A stretch of 18,983 nt of DNA, taken from Chloroflexota bacterium. Lineage in GTDB: Bacteria > Chloroflexota > Dormibacteria > Aeolococcales > Aeolococcaceae. Below are positions 8,259 to 14,402 of the stretch, piece by piece. Position numbers and translations under genes: made by a program. Every line of letters starts with the position of its first letter. Within the stretch, counting starts at the first letter, position 1. The stretch spans positions 5,297 through 24,279 of the forward strand of contig DNAU01000119.1 in the NCBI GenBank assembly GCA_003491925.1. Direction: 5' to 3'. Below the pieces are notes generated by a model that was not told the origin of the DNA, searched no databases, and saw only the letters and a program-made list of their open reading frames with translations.

Positions 8259-9110
8259 TCAGCCCTCGGAGCCGGCAGCAGGGGCTGCCGGCGCGTCGGT
8301 GATCGGCGCGACCTCGTCGTCGAGGGTCACCACCAGCTCGGGCGACATCATCTGATGCTGGGCGGCCACCAAGCGCACCGAGGTCCCGATCGCCAGGAAC
8401 TCGATGACATGACTCCCCCACATGTGGGACTTCTGCTCGATGCGCATGGCCACGATCCCCTGGGCGCGGGCCCGCCGCGCCTCGTCCTGCATCCGGGTCA
8501 TGGCCAGCTCGCGCGCCTCGTAGAGCGCCGACGTGTAGTTGCCGAGCTCCACGTTCTGGGTCTGCTGACCCATCCACTGGCCGAGCCCCTGGTGGGCGAC
8601 GTGGTACACGCAGGCGCCGAAGGCGAGGCCGATGGGCTGATAGCCGGCGCGGATCAGCAGGTAGAGGTCCTGCCCGGAGAGGTCGCTGACCCAGATCCCC
8701 CGGGCCTTCTGGTCGGGATTGGCGACCGCCGTGCCCATGGCGACGAACTCGGCCAGGGGGTGCCCACCCGAGTGGACCTGGACCTCGAGCTTGAGACCGA
8801 CCACGCCCTGACCGCCGACCTGCTCGGCGTGCCTCTCCATGGAGGTGAGCGCCTCCTGGCGTGCCTGGTACATGGCGCGGGTGAGGTCGCCCATCTCCTG
8901 ATTGGTGGTCCAGTTCGCGTACTGGATGCCGATGTGGTACACGGCGCTGCCGACCACCAGCCCGCGGGGCTCGTAGCCGATCTCCTTGAGCAGCACCGCC
9001 TCATCGACGGAGAGGTCGCTGCTGAAACTGCGGCCCTGGTGACGGTCGCCGCCGTGCCCGGCCAGGCAGGCGAGGGCGGCATCGGCGCGCGGGTGGGGCA
9101 TCACCGACAT
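8259..9110 (-). CDS. Tandem YbjQ/DUF74-like (heavy-metal-binding type) domain protein, third of cluster
   Basis: A 283-residue protein made of two related domains. Domain 1 spans about 28-130 ([49 protein letters not shown]). Domain 2 spans about 139-246 ([48 protein letters not shown]). Each carries the YbjQ pattern of an xVxG strand, a long AR-x-AL/AM-x-RM helix, a GVVG-type strand and a final GTAV-type strand, preceded by an SDLS-x(n)-AG cap not found in single-domain YbjQ. The family is annotated as heavy-metal-binding from structural likeness; the function is unproven. Domain 2 is His-rich. The start codon overlaps the preceding stop as TGATG (9112-9108), implying translational coupling. 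No signal peptide or transmembrane segment is visible. Confidence 0.85.
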   Translation of the reverse strand: MSVMPHPRADAALACLAGHGGDRHQGRSFSSDLSVDEAVLLKEIGYEPRGLVVGSAVYHIGIQYANWTTNQEMGDLTRAMYQARQEALTSMERHAEQVGGQGVVGLKLEVQVHSGGHPLAEFVAMGTAVANPDQKARGIWVSDLSGQDLYLLIRAGYQPIGLAFGACVYHVAHQGLGQWMGQQTQNVELGNYTSALYEARELAMTRMQDEARRARAQGIVAMRIEQKSHMWGSHVIEFLAIGTSVRLVAAQHQMMSPELVVTLDDEVAPITDAPAAPAAGSEG

Positions 9111-10051
9111 CAGCGCAGCCTCATGATCGGCATCGGCGGCTCATCGAGCGGCTCCTTCGCGTAGCGCCGCACCGCCGTGCCGAGCAGGAAGAGCTCGACC
9201 AGCATCGACTCGCCGCCCAGCTCGTAGGTGGCGAGGTCGGTCTCCACGCCGACCGCGCCGTCGGCATCCACCGCCGCAACCTCGCTCTCGAGGTGGTTGA
9301 TGCCGAGCATGCGCGCCTCCTCGATGCCGTCGCTGATCTGCTGGATGCGCGAGTTCGACCAGGAGCGCAGCTGCCACTCGGTGCCGCAGCCGGGGTCGAT
9401 CTCCATGGCCCCGATCCCCATCACCAGCGCGACCGGGACGTAGCCGCCGTGAAGCAGCTTGCTGAAGGCGACGCCGTCGAGGTGGGACATGAACGGCGCG
9501 CGCAGCTGGGGGCCGCCCGGGCGGCGGACGGCCGTCCCGATGCAGGTGAACTCAAGCGAGTTGCCGACCCCCTCCAGGTGGCGGCGGATGATGCGGACCC
9601 CGACCACCCCGTGGGCGTTCAGCCCGCGCGCCTCCTCGAGGATCCGGCGCAGCGCGAGATTGCGGGTCTCGGTGATCCCGGCCTCGTAGTAGCGGTGCTC
9701 CCAGTTGTAGCCGGGGCGGTGCTCGCTGCCGACCCCGTAGCCGTAGAAGCCGTGCGGGCAGGGGTAGCTGCGCACCCTCCCACCCCCGGTGGAGCCGCCC
9801 AGACCGTAGACGGTGGTGTAACCCCACTGGGCCGCGATCCGGCAGACGCTGGAGCCCATGACCATGCCCACCGGCTCGAAGCCGGCATGCTGGATCGCCG
9901 CCATCTCGGAGACGGTGAGGTCACTGGTCCAGGCGGTCCTGCCCTGGCGCAGCTCCTCGATGCGCTCCTGAGCCGCGAGGGGCAGCCCACCGCGCTCGAG
10001 CGCCTCGATGCTCGCCTGCTGGCGCTGCTGGGCCTCGACCTGGTCGCTCAT
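9110..10051 (-). CDS. Tandem YbjQ/DUF74-like domain protein with aromatic/His insert, second of cluster
   Basis: A 313-residue protein, the most divergent of three adjacent paralogues. A Gln-rich helical start (1-38) precedes domain 1 (about 41-177: WTSDLTVSEMAAIQHAGFEP, MGSSVCRIA, GVVGVRII, EFTCIGTAVRR). Domain 1 is interrupted at about 82-122 by a Gly/Tyr/His-rich loop containing YPCPHGFYGYGVG and HRPGYNWEHRYYE. Domain 2 (about 187-297: FMSHLDGVAFSKLLHGGYVP, VMGIGAMEID, GAVGVETDL, LFLLGTAVRRY) lacks the YH-V and SH-W-GSH motifs of its neighbours. The start CAT 10049-10051 overlaps the stop of the upstream gene as TGATG, and its own stop overlaps the next start in the same way. Function unknown; a metal- or ligand-binding role is an inference from the family name and loop composition. 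Confidence 0.83.
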   Translation of the reverse strand: MSDQVEAQQRQQASIEALERGGLPLAAQERIEELRQGRTAWTSDLTVSEMAAIQHAGFEPVGMVMGSSVCRIAAQWGYTTVYGLGGSTGGGRVRSYPCPHGFYGYGVGSEHRPGYNWEHRYYEAGITETRNLALRRILEEARGLNAHGVVGVRIIRRHLEGVGNSLEFTCIGTAVRRPGGPQLRAPFMSHLDGVAFSKLLHGGYVPVALVMGIGAMEIDPGCGTEWQLRSWSNSRIQQISDGIEEARMLGINHLESEVAAVDADGAVGVETDLATYELGGESMLVELFLLGTAVRRYAKEPLDEPPMPIMRLR

Positions 10052-10890
10052 CAGCGGTCCAGGGAGAGGACCATGCGCGGGGTTGCGATCTCGCGGTCGG
10101 GGAGCTTGCGCACCGCCGTCCCCATCGAGAAGAACTCGATGGTGTGACTCCCCCAGACGTGGGACTTCTCCTGGATCTGCACTCCGACGATACCCTCGGC
10201 ACCCACCTTCTTGGCCTCGTCCTGCATCCGCTCCATGGCCAGCTCGCGGGCCTCGTAGAGAGCCTGGGTGAAGTTGGGCATCTCCTTGTTCTGCCCGATG
10301 TTGCCCATCGCCTTGAACATCCCCTGGTGGGCGACGTGATACACGCAGGTGCCCATCACCAGCCCGAGCGGCGCGTGCCCGGCCTGGAGCAGGGTCCAGA
10401 AGTCCTGACCGGAGAGGTCGGAGGTGAACGGCTTGCCCTCCGGCGTCTTCCAGTTGCCGCCGTCCTCGGCGCTCACCGCGGTGCCGAGGGCGAGGAACTC
10501 GGCCGTGCCCCGGCCCCACTCGTAGAAGCCGACGTCGAGGCGGACGCCGACCACTCCGTCCGCGCCCAGCACCGCGGCCTCCTCCTCCATCCGGCTCATG
10601 GCCAGCTCGCGCGCCGCGTACATCGCCTGGGTGAGCGTCTGCACCTCGCGGCTGCTGCTCCAACCCTTGGCGCTGAAGCCGATGTGGTAGATGCTGCTGC
10701 CCACCACCAGGCCGCGCGGATGAAAGCCGGCCTCCTTGATCAGCAGGAACTCGTTGACCGAGAGGTCGCTGGTGAAGAGGGCGTCCTTGCCCTGCAGCTC
10801 GCCCAGGCGGCGCAGCGCATCTTTGGGCAATCCCTCCAGCGGCGCCACGCGAGCCTCGGCCGTCTGGGGGGAATCCTCCTGCTGGGTCAT
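10051..10890 (-). CDS. Tandem YbjQ/DUF74-like domain protein, first of cluster
   Basis: A 279-residue protein. An acidic N-terminal stretch (1-37) precedes domain 1 (39-140: FTSDLSVNEFLLIKEAGFHP, GLVVGSSIYHIGF, GVVGVRLDV, EFLALGTAV) and domain 2 (154-262: [52 protein letters not shown]). It is clearly paralogous to the third gene: both domain 2 copies share YHVAHQG and KSH-x-WGSH-x-IEF, and even the DNA around 10136-10176 resembles 8401-8441. The start at CAT 10888-10890 has AGGAGG ten bases upstream. The preceding 130-residue gene ends 43 bases before, so this is probably the second gene of one transcript. The cell location is probably cytoplasmic. Confidence 0.85.
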   Translation of the reverse strand: MTQQEDSPQTAEARVAPLEGLPKDALRRLGELQGKDALFTSDLSVNEFLLIKEAGFHPRGLVVGSSIYHIGFSAKGWSSSREVQTLTQAMYAARELAMSRMEEEAAVLGADGVVGVRLDVGFYEWGRGTAEFLALGTAVSAEDGGNWKTPEGKPFTSDLSGQDFWTLLQAGHAPLGLVMGTCVYHVAHQGMFKAMGNIGQNKEMPNFTQALYEARELAMERMQDEAKKVGAEGIVGVQIQEKSHVWGSHTIEFFSMGTAVRKLPDREIATPRMVLSLDR

Positions 10891-10933
10891 CTCAGACGCG
10901 CCTCCTGGTGGGGATGGACCGGTGGTGGGGAGC

Positions 10934-11326
10934 TCAGGTGACCTCGGAGCGCAGCCCCGCGAGGGCCTCGGCGCTGACCTGGGCCTGACCGCCCAGGACC
11001 TTGACCAGCGCCCGACGCCAGGCCTCGAAGCCCAGATCCTCGGAGCGGAGAACGATACCGCGTACCGCGTGGGCGTGCCGGCAGGCAACGGCGCCACGGC
11101 TCAGCTCCGCCTCGAAGACGTCCTCGCCCACGCGCACGGTGATCTTCTTGATCGGGTGCTCCTTCTTGAACAGGCCACCCTCGCGCTGGACCTGGACGGC
11201 ACCCGGGACGGCGTCCAGGAGCTTGGAGCAGAAGACCTGGAAGAAGACGGCGATGTCCGCGGCGTCGAGATGGAGAGACGCGGTGATGGTGTCGAGGTCG
11301 GGATCCGGTGGGCTGGCGTCGCTCAT
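10934..11326 (-). CDS. Unknown 130-residue protein leading the YbjQ-like cluster
   Basis: I do not recognise a named family. After an acidic, Pro-rich start (1-12) there is an amphipathic helix region (13-40, ITASLHLDAADIAVFFQVF), a basic strand region (44-76: VQVQREGGLFKKEHPIKK, ITVRVGEDVFEAELSRG), RHAHAVRGIVLRSEDLGF (83-100) and a C-terminal helix (101-129). It is small, soluble-looking and without Cys-pair or transmembrane motifs. Position at the head of the cluster, same strand and close spacing suggest a functional link to the YbjQ-like proteins. Start CAT 11324-11326 follows TATACT on the minus strand by eight bases, so it is probably leaderless or nearly so; no Shine-Dalgarno is needed or seen. 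Confidence 0.8.
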   Translation of the reverse strand: MSDASPPDPDLDTITASLHLDAADIAVFFQVFCSKLLDAVPGAVQVQREGGLFKKEHPIKKITVRVGEDVFEAELSRGAVACRHAHAVRGIVLRSEDLGFEAWRRALVKVLGGQAQVSAEALAGLRSEVT

Positions 11327-11334
11327 CGAGGTCG

Positions 11335-11340
11335 AGTATA
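11335..11340 (-). promoter_or_regulatory. Near-leaderless -10 element (TATACT) of the YbjQ-cluster operon
   Basis: On the minus strand TATACT (11340 to 11335) is followed by eight bases and then the ATG of the 130-residue gene. A normal start distance would place transcription initiation at or one to two bases before the ATG. No TTGACA-like -35 is apparent upstream. Confidence 0.5.
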
Positions 11341-11395
11341 CGAACGCCTCCCGGGGGACGGTGGGTCTGCGCCTCGCGGTCGGACGGCGGCAGGC

Positions 11396-11401
11396 TAGGA
11401 T
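11396..11401 (+). promoter_or_regulatory. Candidate -10 element (TAGGAT) of the PPOX gene
   Basis: TAGGAT lies about 60 bases before the ATG at 11462, predicting a leader of about 54 bases. The leader contains GAGGAGG at 11446-11452, nine bases before the ATG. This region (11327-11461) is a divergent promoter pair with the YbjQ-cluster operon. Confidence 0.4.
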
Positions 11402-11461
11402 GCAGTCGATCCTGGCTGCGTCAGGCAGAGTGCGCCGATCGGATCGAGGAGGGCCAGCGCC

Positions 11462-11866
11462 ATGGTGTTCACCGACGTCGAGCTCGAGTACCTCCGCACC
11501 CAGCGGCTGGGCCGGCTGGCCACCCTCGATCCCCGCGCGACCCTCCAGAACAGCCCGGTCGGCTTCCAGGTCGACGAGAATGCCGGCGTCATCGAGATCT
11601 GGGGCCGGGACATGGGCAACACCCGCAAGTTCCACAACGTGGAGGCCAACGGGCAGGTGGCCTTCGTGGTCGACGACCTCGCCTCGGTCACGCCCTGGGT
11701 GGTCCGCGGGATCGAGATCCGCGGCAGCGCCGAAGCACTGCGCGATCAGACCCCGCCGAACGCGTACATGAGCCGCGAGGTGATCCGCGTCCACCCGCGC
11801 CGGGTCATCGCCTGGGGGATCGGCCCGGATGGGGCGCGCGTCGCGCGCACGGTCACGCCGGAGTAG
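11462..11866 (+). CDS. PPOX-class F420-dependent oxidoreductase family protein (MSMEG_5819-like)
   Basis: A 134-residue split-barrel flavin/deazaflavin-binding protein. The sequence pattern (FTDVELEYLRTQRLGRLATL, NSPVGFQVDE, MGNTRKFHNVEANGQVAFVV, DDLASVTPWVVRGIEIRG, SREVIRVHPRRVIAWGI) fits the PPOX-class F420-type subfamily, whose members use F420, FMN or related cofactors; the substrate is unknown. If it uses F420, the organism must make that cofactor, which fits Actinomycetota and some Chloroflexota-related phyla. GAGGAGG nine bases before the ATG supports the start. The MDMPI-family gene starts 11 bases after its stop, so the two likely form an operon. FMN use cannot be excluded from sequence alone. 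Confidence 0.88.
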   Translation: MVFTDVELEYLRTQRLGRLATLDPRATLQNSPVGFQVDENAGVIEIWGRDMGNTRKFHNVEANGQVAFVVDDLASVTPWVVRGIEIRGSAEALRDQTPPNAYMSREVIRVHPRRVIAWGIGPDGARVARTVTPE

Positions 11867-11877
11867 GTGGGGATCCT

Positions 11878-12630
11878 GTGGAGATCGCCGAGCACGTCGC
11901 CCACCTCGACCGCGAGGGCGGGCTGCTCGCGGACGCGGCCACGGCCGCCGGGCTGGACAGCTCGGTGCCGACCTGCCCGGGGTGGCAGGTCCGCGACCTC
12001 GTCCAGCACCTGAGCGGTGTCCACCGCTGGGCGACGGCGTACGTCCTGACCGGGAACCCCAACCCCACCACGGAGGCGGAGGATGCGGAGCTCTTCGCCG
12101 CCGTCGAGGACGAGCAGCTGATTCCGCGGTTCCGGCACGGGCATGCCGCGCTGGTCGCGGCGCTCGCGGCGGCGCCGGCCGGGCTCGCGTGCTGGACCTT
12201 CCTGGCCGCGCCCTCACCGCTCGCCTTCTGGGCCCGGCGCCAGGCCCATGAGACGGCCATCCACCGGGTCGACGCCGAGGCGGCCGCCGGACGGACCTCC
12301 TCCTGCGCGCCGGCGCTCGCCGCAGACGGGATCGACGAGCTGCTCCGCGGCTTCCTCAGCCGTCCCCGGGGACGCCTGGTCGCCGACCCGCCGGTGTCGC
12401 TCGGGGTCCGTGCCACCGACACCGGGGACGCCTGGACCATCCGGATCGAGCCGGACCGTCGCGTGGTCGCGTCCGGTGCCGGAGACGCCGACTGCACGGT
12501 GACCGGGGCGGCGAGCGACCTCTACCTGCTGCTCTGGAACCGGCGGGCAGCCGACCGGACAGTGGGCATCCAGGGGGACGCCACGGTGCTCGACCTCTGG
12601 CGAGAGCGGGCCACCATCCGCTGGAGCTGA
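11878..12630 (+). CDS. Maleylpyruvate isomerase family, mycothiol-dependent-type protein (DinB-like)
   Basis: A 250-residue protein of the MDMPI/DinB four-helix-bundle superfamily, whose members use a metal and often mycothiol for isomerase or transferase reactions. The N-terminal part shows CPGWQVRDLVQHLSGVHRWA (33-52) with His44 or His49 as a candidate ligand. FWARRQAHETAIHRVDAE (117-134) supplies the expected Glu125 and His129. The C-terminal part (about 160-250) resembles the SCP2-like MDMPI C domain. Start GTG 11878 was chosen because the family N-terminus begins there; a weak GGTGGGG precedes it. It follows the PPOX gene by 11 bases. The actual substrate is not indicated, and a mycothiol requirement is only a family-level expectation. 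Confidence 0.87.
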   Translation: MEIAEHVAHLDREGGLLADAATAAGLDSSVPTCPGWQVRDLVQHLSGVHRWATAYVLTGNPNPTTEAEDAELFAAVEDEQLIPRFRHGHAALVAALAAAPAGLACWTFLAAPSPLAFWARRQAHETAIHRVDAEAAAGRTSSCAPALAADGIDELLRGFLSRPRGRLVADPPVSLGVRATDTGDAWTIRIEPDRRVVASGAGDADCTVTGAASDLYLLLWNRRAADRTVGIQGDATVLDLWRERATIRWS

Positions 12631-12681
12631 TCGACCCGGCGCATGTGGGGCCGAAGTGCCCAGCCGCTGGCGAGTGATCGG

Positions 12682-12687
12682 GATAAT
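12682..12687 (+). promoter_or_regulatory. Leaderless-type -10 element (GATAAT) of the ThiO-like fragment
   Basis: GATAAT is followed by six bases and then GTG at 12694, the spacing expected if transcription begins on the start codon. It is the closest match to TATAAT on the + strand in this region. No clear -35 hexamer is visible. Confidence 0.5.
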
Positions 12688-12693
12688 GGCGCG

Positions 12694-13152
12694 GTGAGCG
12701 AGAGCCCCGACGTGCTCATCATCGGTGGCGGCCTGATCGGGCTGGCCATCGCCTGGCGGGCGTCGGCGCTCGGGCTGCGAGTGACCGTCATCGATCCCCA
12801 TCCGGGCGAGGGGGCGTCCTGGTCGGCGGCCGGGATGCTGGCCCCGATCAGCGAGGCCCACTTCGGCGAGGAGGCCCTGACCCGGCTCAATCTGGCCGCC
12901 GCCGAGGCCTACCCCGCCTTCATCGAGGAGCTGGAGGCGGAGACGGGGACCGGCTGCGGGTACCGCCGCTGCGGGGCCCTGGTGGTCGGCTTCGATGCCG
13001 ATGACATGCGCGTGCTCGACGACCTGGCCCAGCTCCAGCGGCGGCTCGGGCTCGCCTTCGAGCGTCTCGGCGGCCGGGCCTGTCGCGAGCTGGAGCCGAT
13101 GCTGGCCCCGGCGGTGAGCGGCGGCCTCCACGAGCTGCTCGCGGCGCTCTGA
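12694..13152 (+). CDS. N-terminal fragment of a ThiO-like FAD-dependent glycine/D-amino-acid oxidase (probably a truncated gene)
   Basis: A 152-residue reading frame covering only the FAD-binding start of a DAO/ThiO family enzyme, which is normally about 350-380 residues and oxidises glycine for thiazole synthesis. Visible are VLIIGGGLIGLAIAWRAS (dinucleotide-binding loop), the acidic residue ending strand 2 (VTVIDPH) and ASWSAAGMLAP, a typical ThiO block. Homology runs to AVSGGLH and then stops as ELLAAL with TGA at 13150-13152. The substrate-binding and C-terminal FAD-binding regions are missing, so catalysis is unlikely. An in-frame ATG at 12643 gives an N-terminus that does not fit the family; GTG 12694 after GATAAT is preferred. 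The next base begins the stop of the opposing gene. No thiS or thiG follows. Confidence 0.75.
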   Translation: MSESPDVLIIGGGLIGLAIAWRASALGLRVTVIDPHPGEGASWSAAGMLAPISEAHFGEEALTRLNLAAAEAYPAFIEELEAETGTGCGYRRCGALVVGFDADDMRVLDDLAQLQRRLGLAFERLGGRACRELEPMLAPAVSGGLHELLAAL

Positions 13153-13467
13153 TCAGTCGACCTCGTCCTCGCCGGGGAGCATCAGGGTGTCCTGGAGGTC
13201 GTACAGGGCCTCCATCCAATCGGCGATCGGGATCTGCTCGGCGCGCCGCTTGACCAGCGGGTGGGCGGCATCGACGATGAACCGGCTGGCCCGGTACCTC
13301 AGCTCGCCGGGCACGTCCACCTCCTCCGCCAGGTTCAGCATCTCGAACTCCTCGATGAGCTGATCGATGGCCCGGATCCTCTTCCGGCGCGCATACCGGG
13401 CATCGTGCTCGGCCACGGCGCGCTCCCTGAGCTCGCTGATGGTGAGGCAGGTGTCCTGAATGAGCAA
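13153..13467 (-). CDS. Unknown 104-residue highly charged protein
   Basis: I do not recognise this protein. It is mainly helical and charged: ISELRERAVAEHDARYARRK, RIRAIDQLIEEFEMLNLAEE, a middle segment with VPGELRYRASRFIVDAAH, and an acidic end (LPGEDEVD). There is no transmembrane segment or signal peptide. The proposed start is TTG at 13465-13467, with AGGAGG eight bases upstream; no better ATG or GTG gives more of the frame. A promoter matching TTGACC-N18-TAGGAT lies about 50 bases upstream, which supports a real gene. Its stop abuts the stop of the truncated ThiO-like frame with no gap, so it may have arrived, or been brought next to thiO, by a rearrangement. Confidence 0.65.
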   Translation of the reverse strand: MLIQDTCLTISELRERAVAEHDARYARRKRIRAIDQLIEEFEMLNLAEEVDVPGELRYRASRFIVDAAHPLVKRRAEQIPIADWMEALYDLQDTLMLPGEDEVD

Positions 13468-13524
13468 GCGCTCCCCCTCCTGAAGGGTGCGTTGGGGCGA
13501 CGTCTCTGCCCGAGAGCCCGCAGA

Positions 13525-13554
13525 ATCCTAGGCATGAAAACCGGGATCGGTCAA
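13525..13554 (-). promoter_or_regulatory. Sigma-70-type promoter of the 104-residue gene
   Basis: On the minus strand TTGACC (13554 to 13549) is followed by an 18-base spacer and TAGGAT (13530 to 13525). This is the only promoter in the window with both hexamers clearly recognisable. Transcription would begin near 13518, leaving a leader of about 50 bases with AGGAGG before the TTG start. Confidence 0.6.
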
Positions 13555-13644
13555 GGGTCCGACGGCCCCAACGAAAGGAGCGAAACGCCTCCCGTGAGCC
13601 ACCCGGTGAACGCCGCCGCGGAGGCCCGGGTGAGAAGGGCGGGA

Positions 13645-14376
13645 ATGGCCGTCTTTCAAGGATTCGAGCTGCGCTGCCTGGCTCGCACCGCCAGCACCCA
13701 GGACGTCGTGCGCACGGCCGCCGGGGCCGGCGTGCCCGAGGGCTTCTGCTGCGTGGCGGGAGAGCAGACGGCCGGTCGGGGCCGTTCAGGGCGTGCCTGG
13801 CTAACGCCGGCGGGCACCGCCCTGCTGATGAGCCTGCTGCTGCGCCGGCAGGGGAGCGTGGCCGCCGCGGTGCCCCTGGTGGGAGGTCTCGCGGTGGCCG
13901 ACGCGGTGGGCGGGCTCACCGGCGTCGACTGCCGGCTGAAATGGCCCAACGACGTGCTGGTTGGGACCGGCAAGCTGGCCGGCATCCTCACCGAGGTCGA
14001 GCCCGGGGGCGGGATCGTGCTCGGGGTTGGGGTGAACCTCACCGTCGCCGCCTTCCCACCGGACGTCCCCGGGGTCAGCCTGGACCGGGTGGCCGGCAGG
14101 GTGTGGGGCTGGGATGCCGTGCTCGCCGCGTTCCTGGCGGAGCTCGGGCGCCGCCTCCGCCAGGTGGAGGCGGGGGGGATTCGGAGCATGCGCGACGACT
14201 GGACGGCGCGCGCGGCGGGTCTGGGCGGTCAGGTGCGGGCCGAGGTGGGGGGCACGGTGGTGGAGGGGACGGCGCTCGGCATCGAGGATGATGGCGCGCT
14301 GCTGGTGGCCACCGACCGTGGCCGCATTCGTCTGGTGGCGGGTGAGGTTCACCTGCTGACCGGCCCGACCTCTTAG
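13645..14376 (+). CDS. birA: Biotin--[acetyl-CoA-carboxylase] ligase, monofunctional
   Basis: A 243-residue biotin protein ligase that activates biotin with ATP and attaches it to the carrier protein of acetyl-CoA carboxylase. It has the catalytic domain (ARTASTQDVV; GEQTAGRGRSGRAWLTP with the biotin-AMP loop at about 39-55; LKWPNDVLVGTGKLAGILTE at 98-117; GVGVNL) and a small C-terminal SH3-like domain (about 195-238, GTALGIEDDGALLV). There is no N-terminal helix-turn-helix, so it is not a biotin-operon repressor. ATG 13645 with GAAGGG five bases upstream is preferred; GTG 13594, with AAGGAG 14 bases before it, would add 17 residues. The nearby fabH-accDA pair supplies the matching pathway context. 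It converges on the next gene. Confidence 0.93.
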   Translation: MAVFQGFELRCLARTASTQDVVRTAAGAGVPEGFCCVAGEQTAGRGRSGRAWLTPAGTALLMSLLLRRQGSVAAAVPLVGGLAVADAVGGLTGVDCRLKWPNDVLVGTGKLAGILTEVEPGGGIVLGVGVNLTVAAFPPDVPGVSLDRVAGRVWGWDAVLAAFLAELGRRLRQVEAGGIRSMRDDWTARAAGLGGQVRAEVGGTVVEGTALGIEDDGALLVATDRGRIRLVAGEVHLLTGPTS

Positions 14377-14380
14377 GTGA

Positions 14381-14402
14381 CCCCGTGCCGGTTCACGCGG
14401 GG
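14381..14402. terminator. Imperfect GC hairpin between convergent birA and the unknown gene
   Basis: CCCC and GTG (14381-14387) pair with CAC and GGGG (14394-14402) around CCGGTT, with a two-base bulge. It lies in the 16-base gap after birA and runs into the end of the opposing gene. No T tract; a weak bidirectional terminator candidate only. Confidence 0.22.

Noticed and set aside
6460..8355. Plus-strand open frame of 631 codons opposite hutU
   Set aside because: The opposite strand encodes an intact urocanase with all signatures; this frame is its antisense shadow.
10052..10663. Upstream extension of the middle YbjQ-like gene to a 517-codon frame
   Set aside because: The added part is an out-of-frame reading of the first YbjQ-like gene; the TGATG junction at 10053-10049 gives the better start.
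13261..13593. Upstream extension of birA
   Set aside because: It reads antisense through the 104-residue gene and its promoter, and the sequence shows no BirA helix-turn-helix or other homology.
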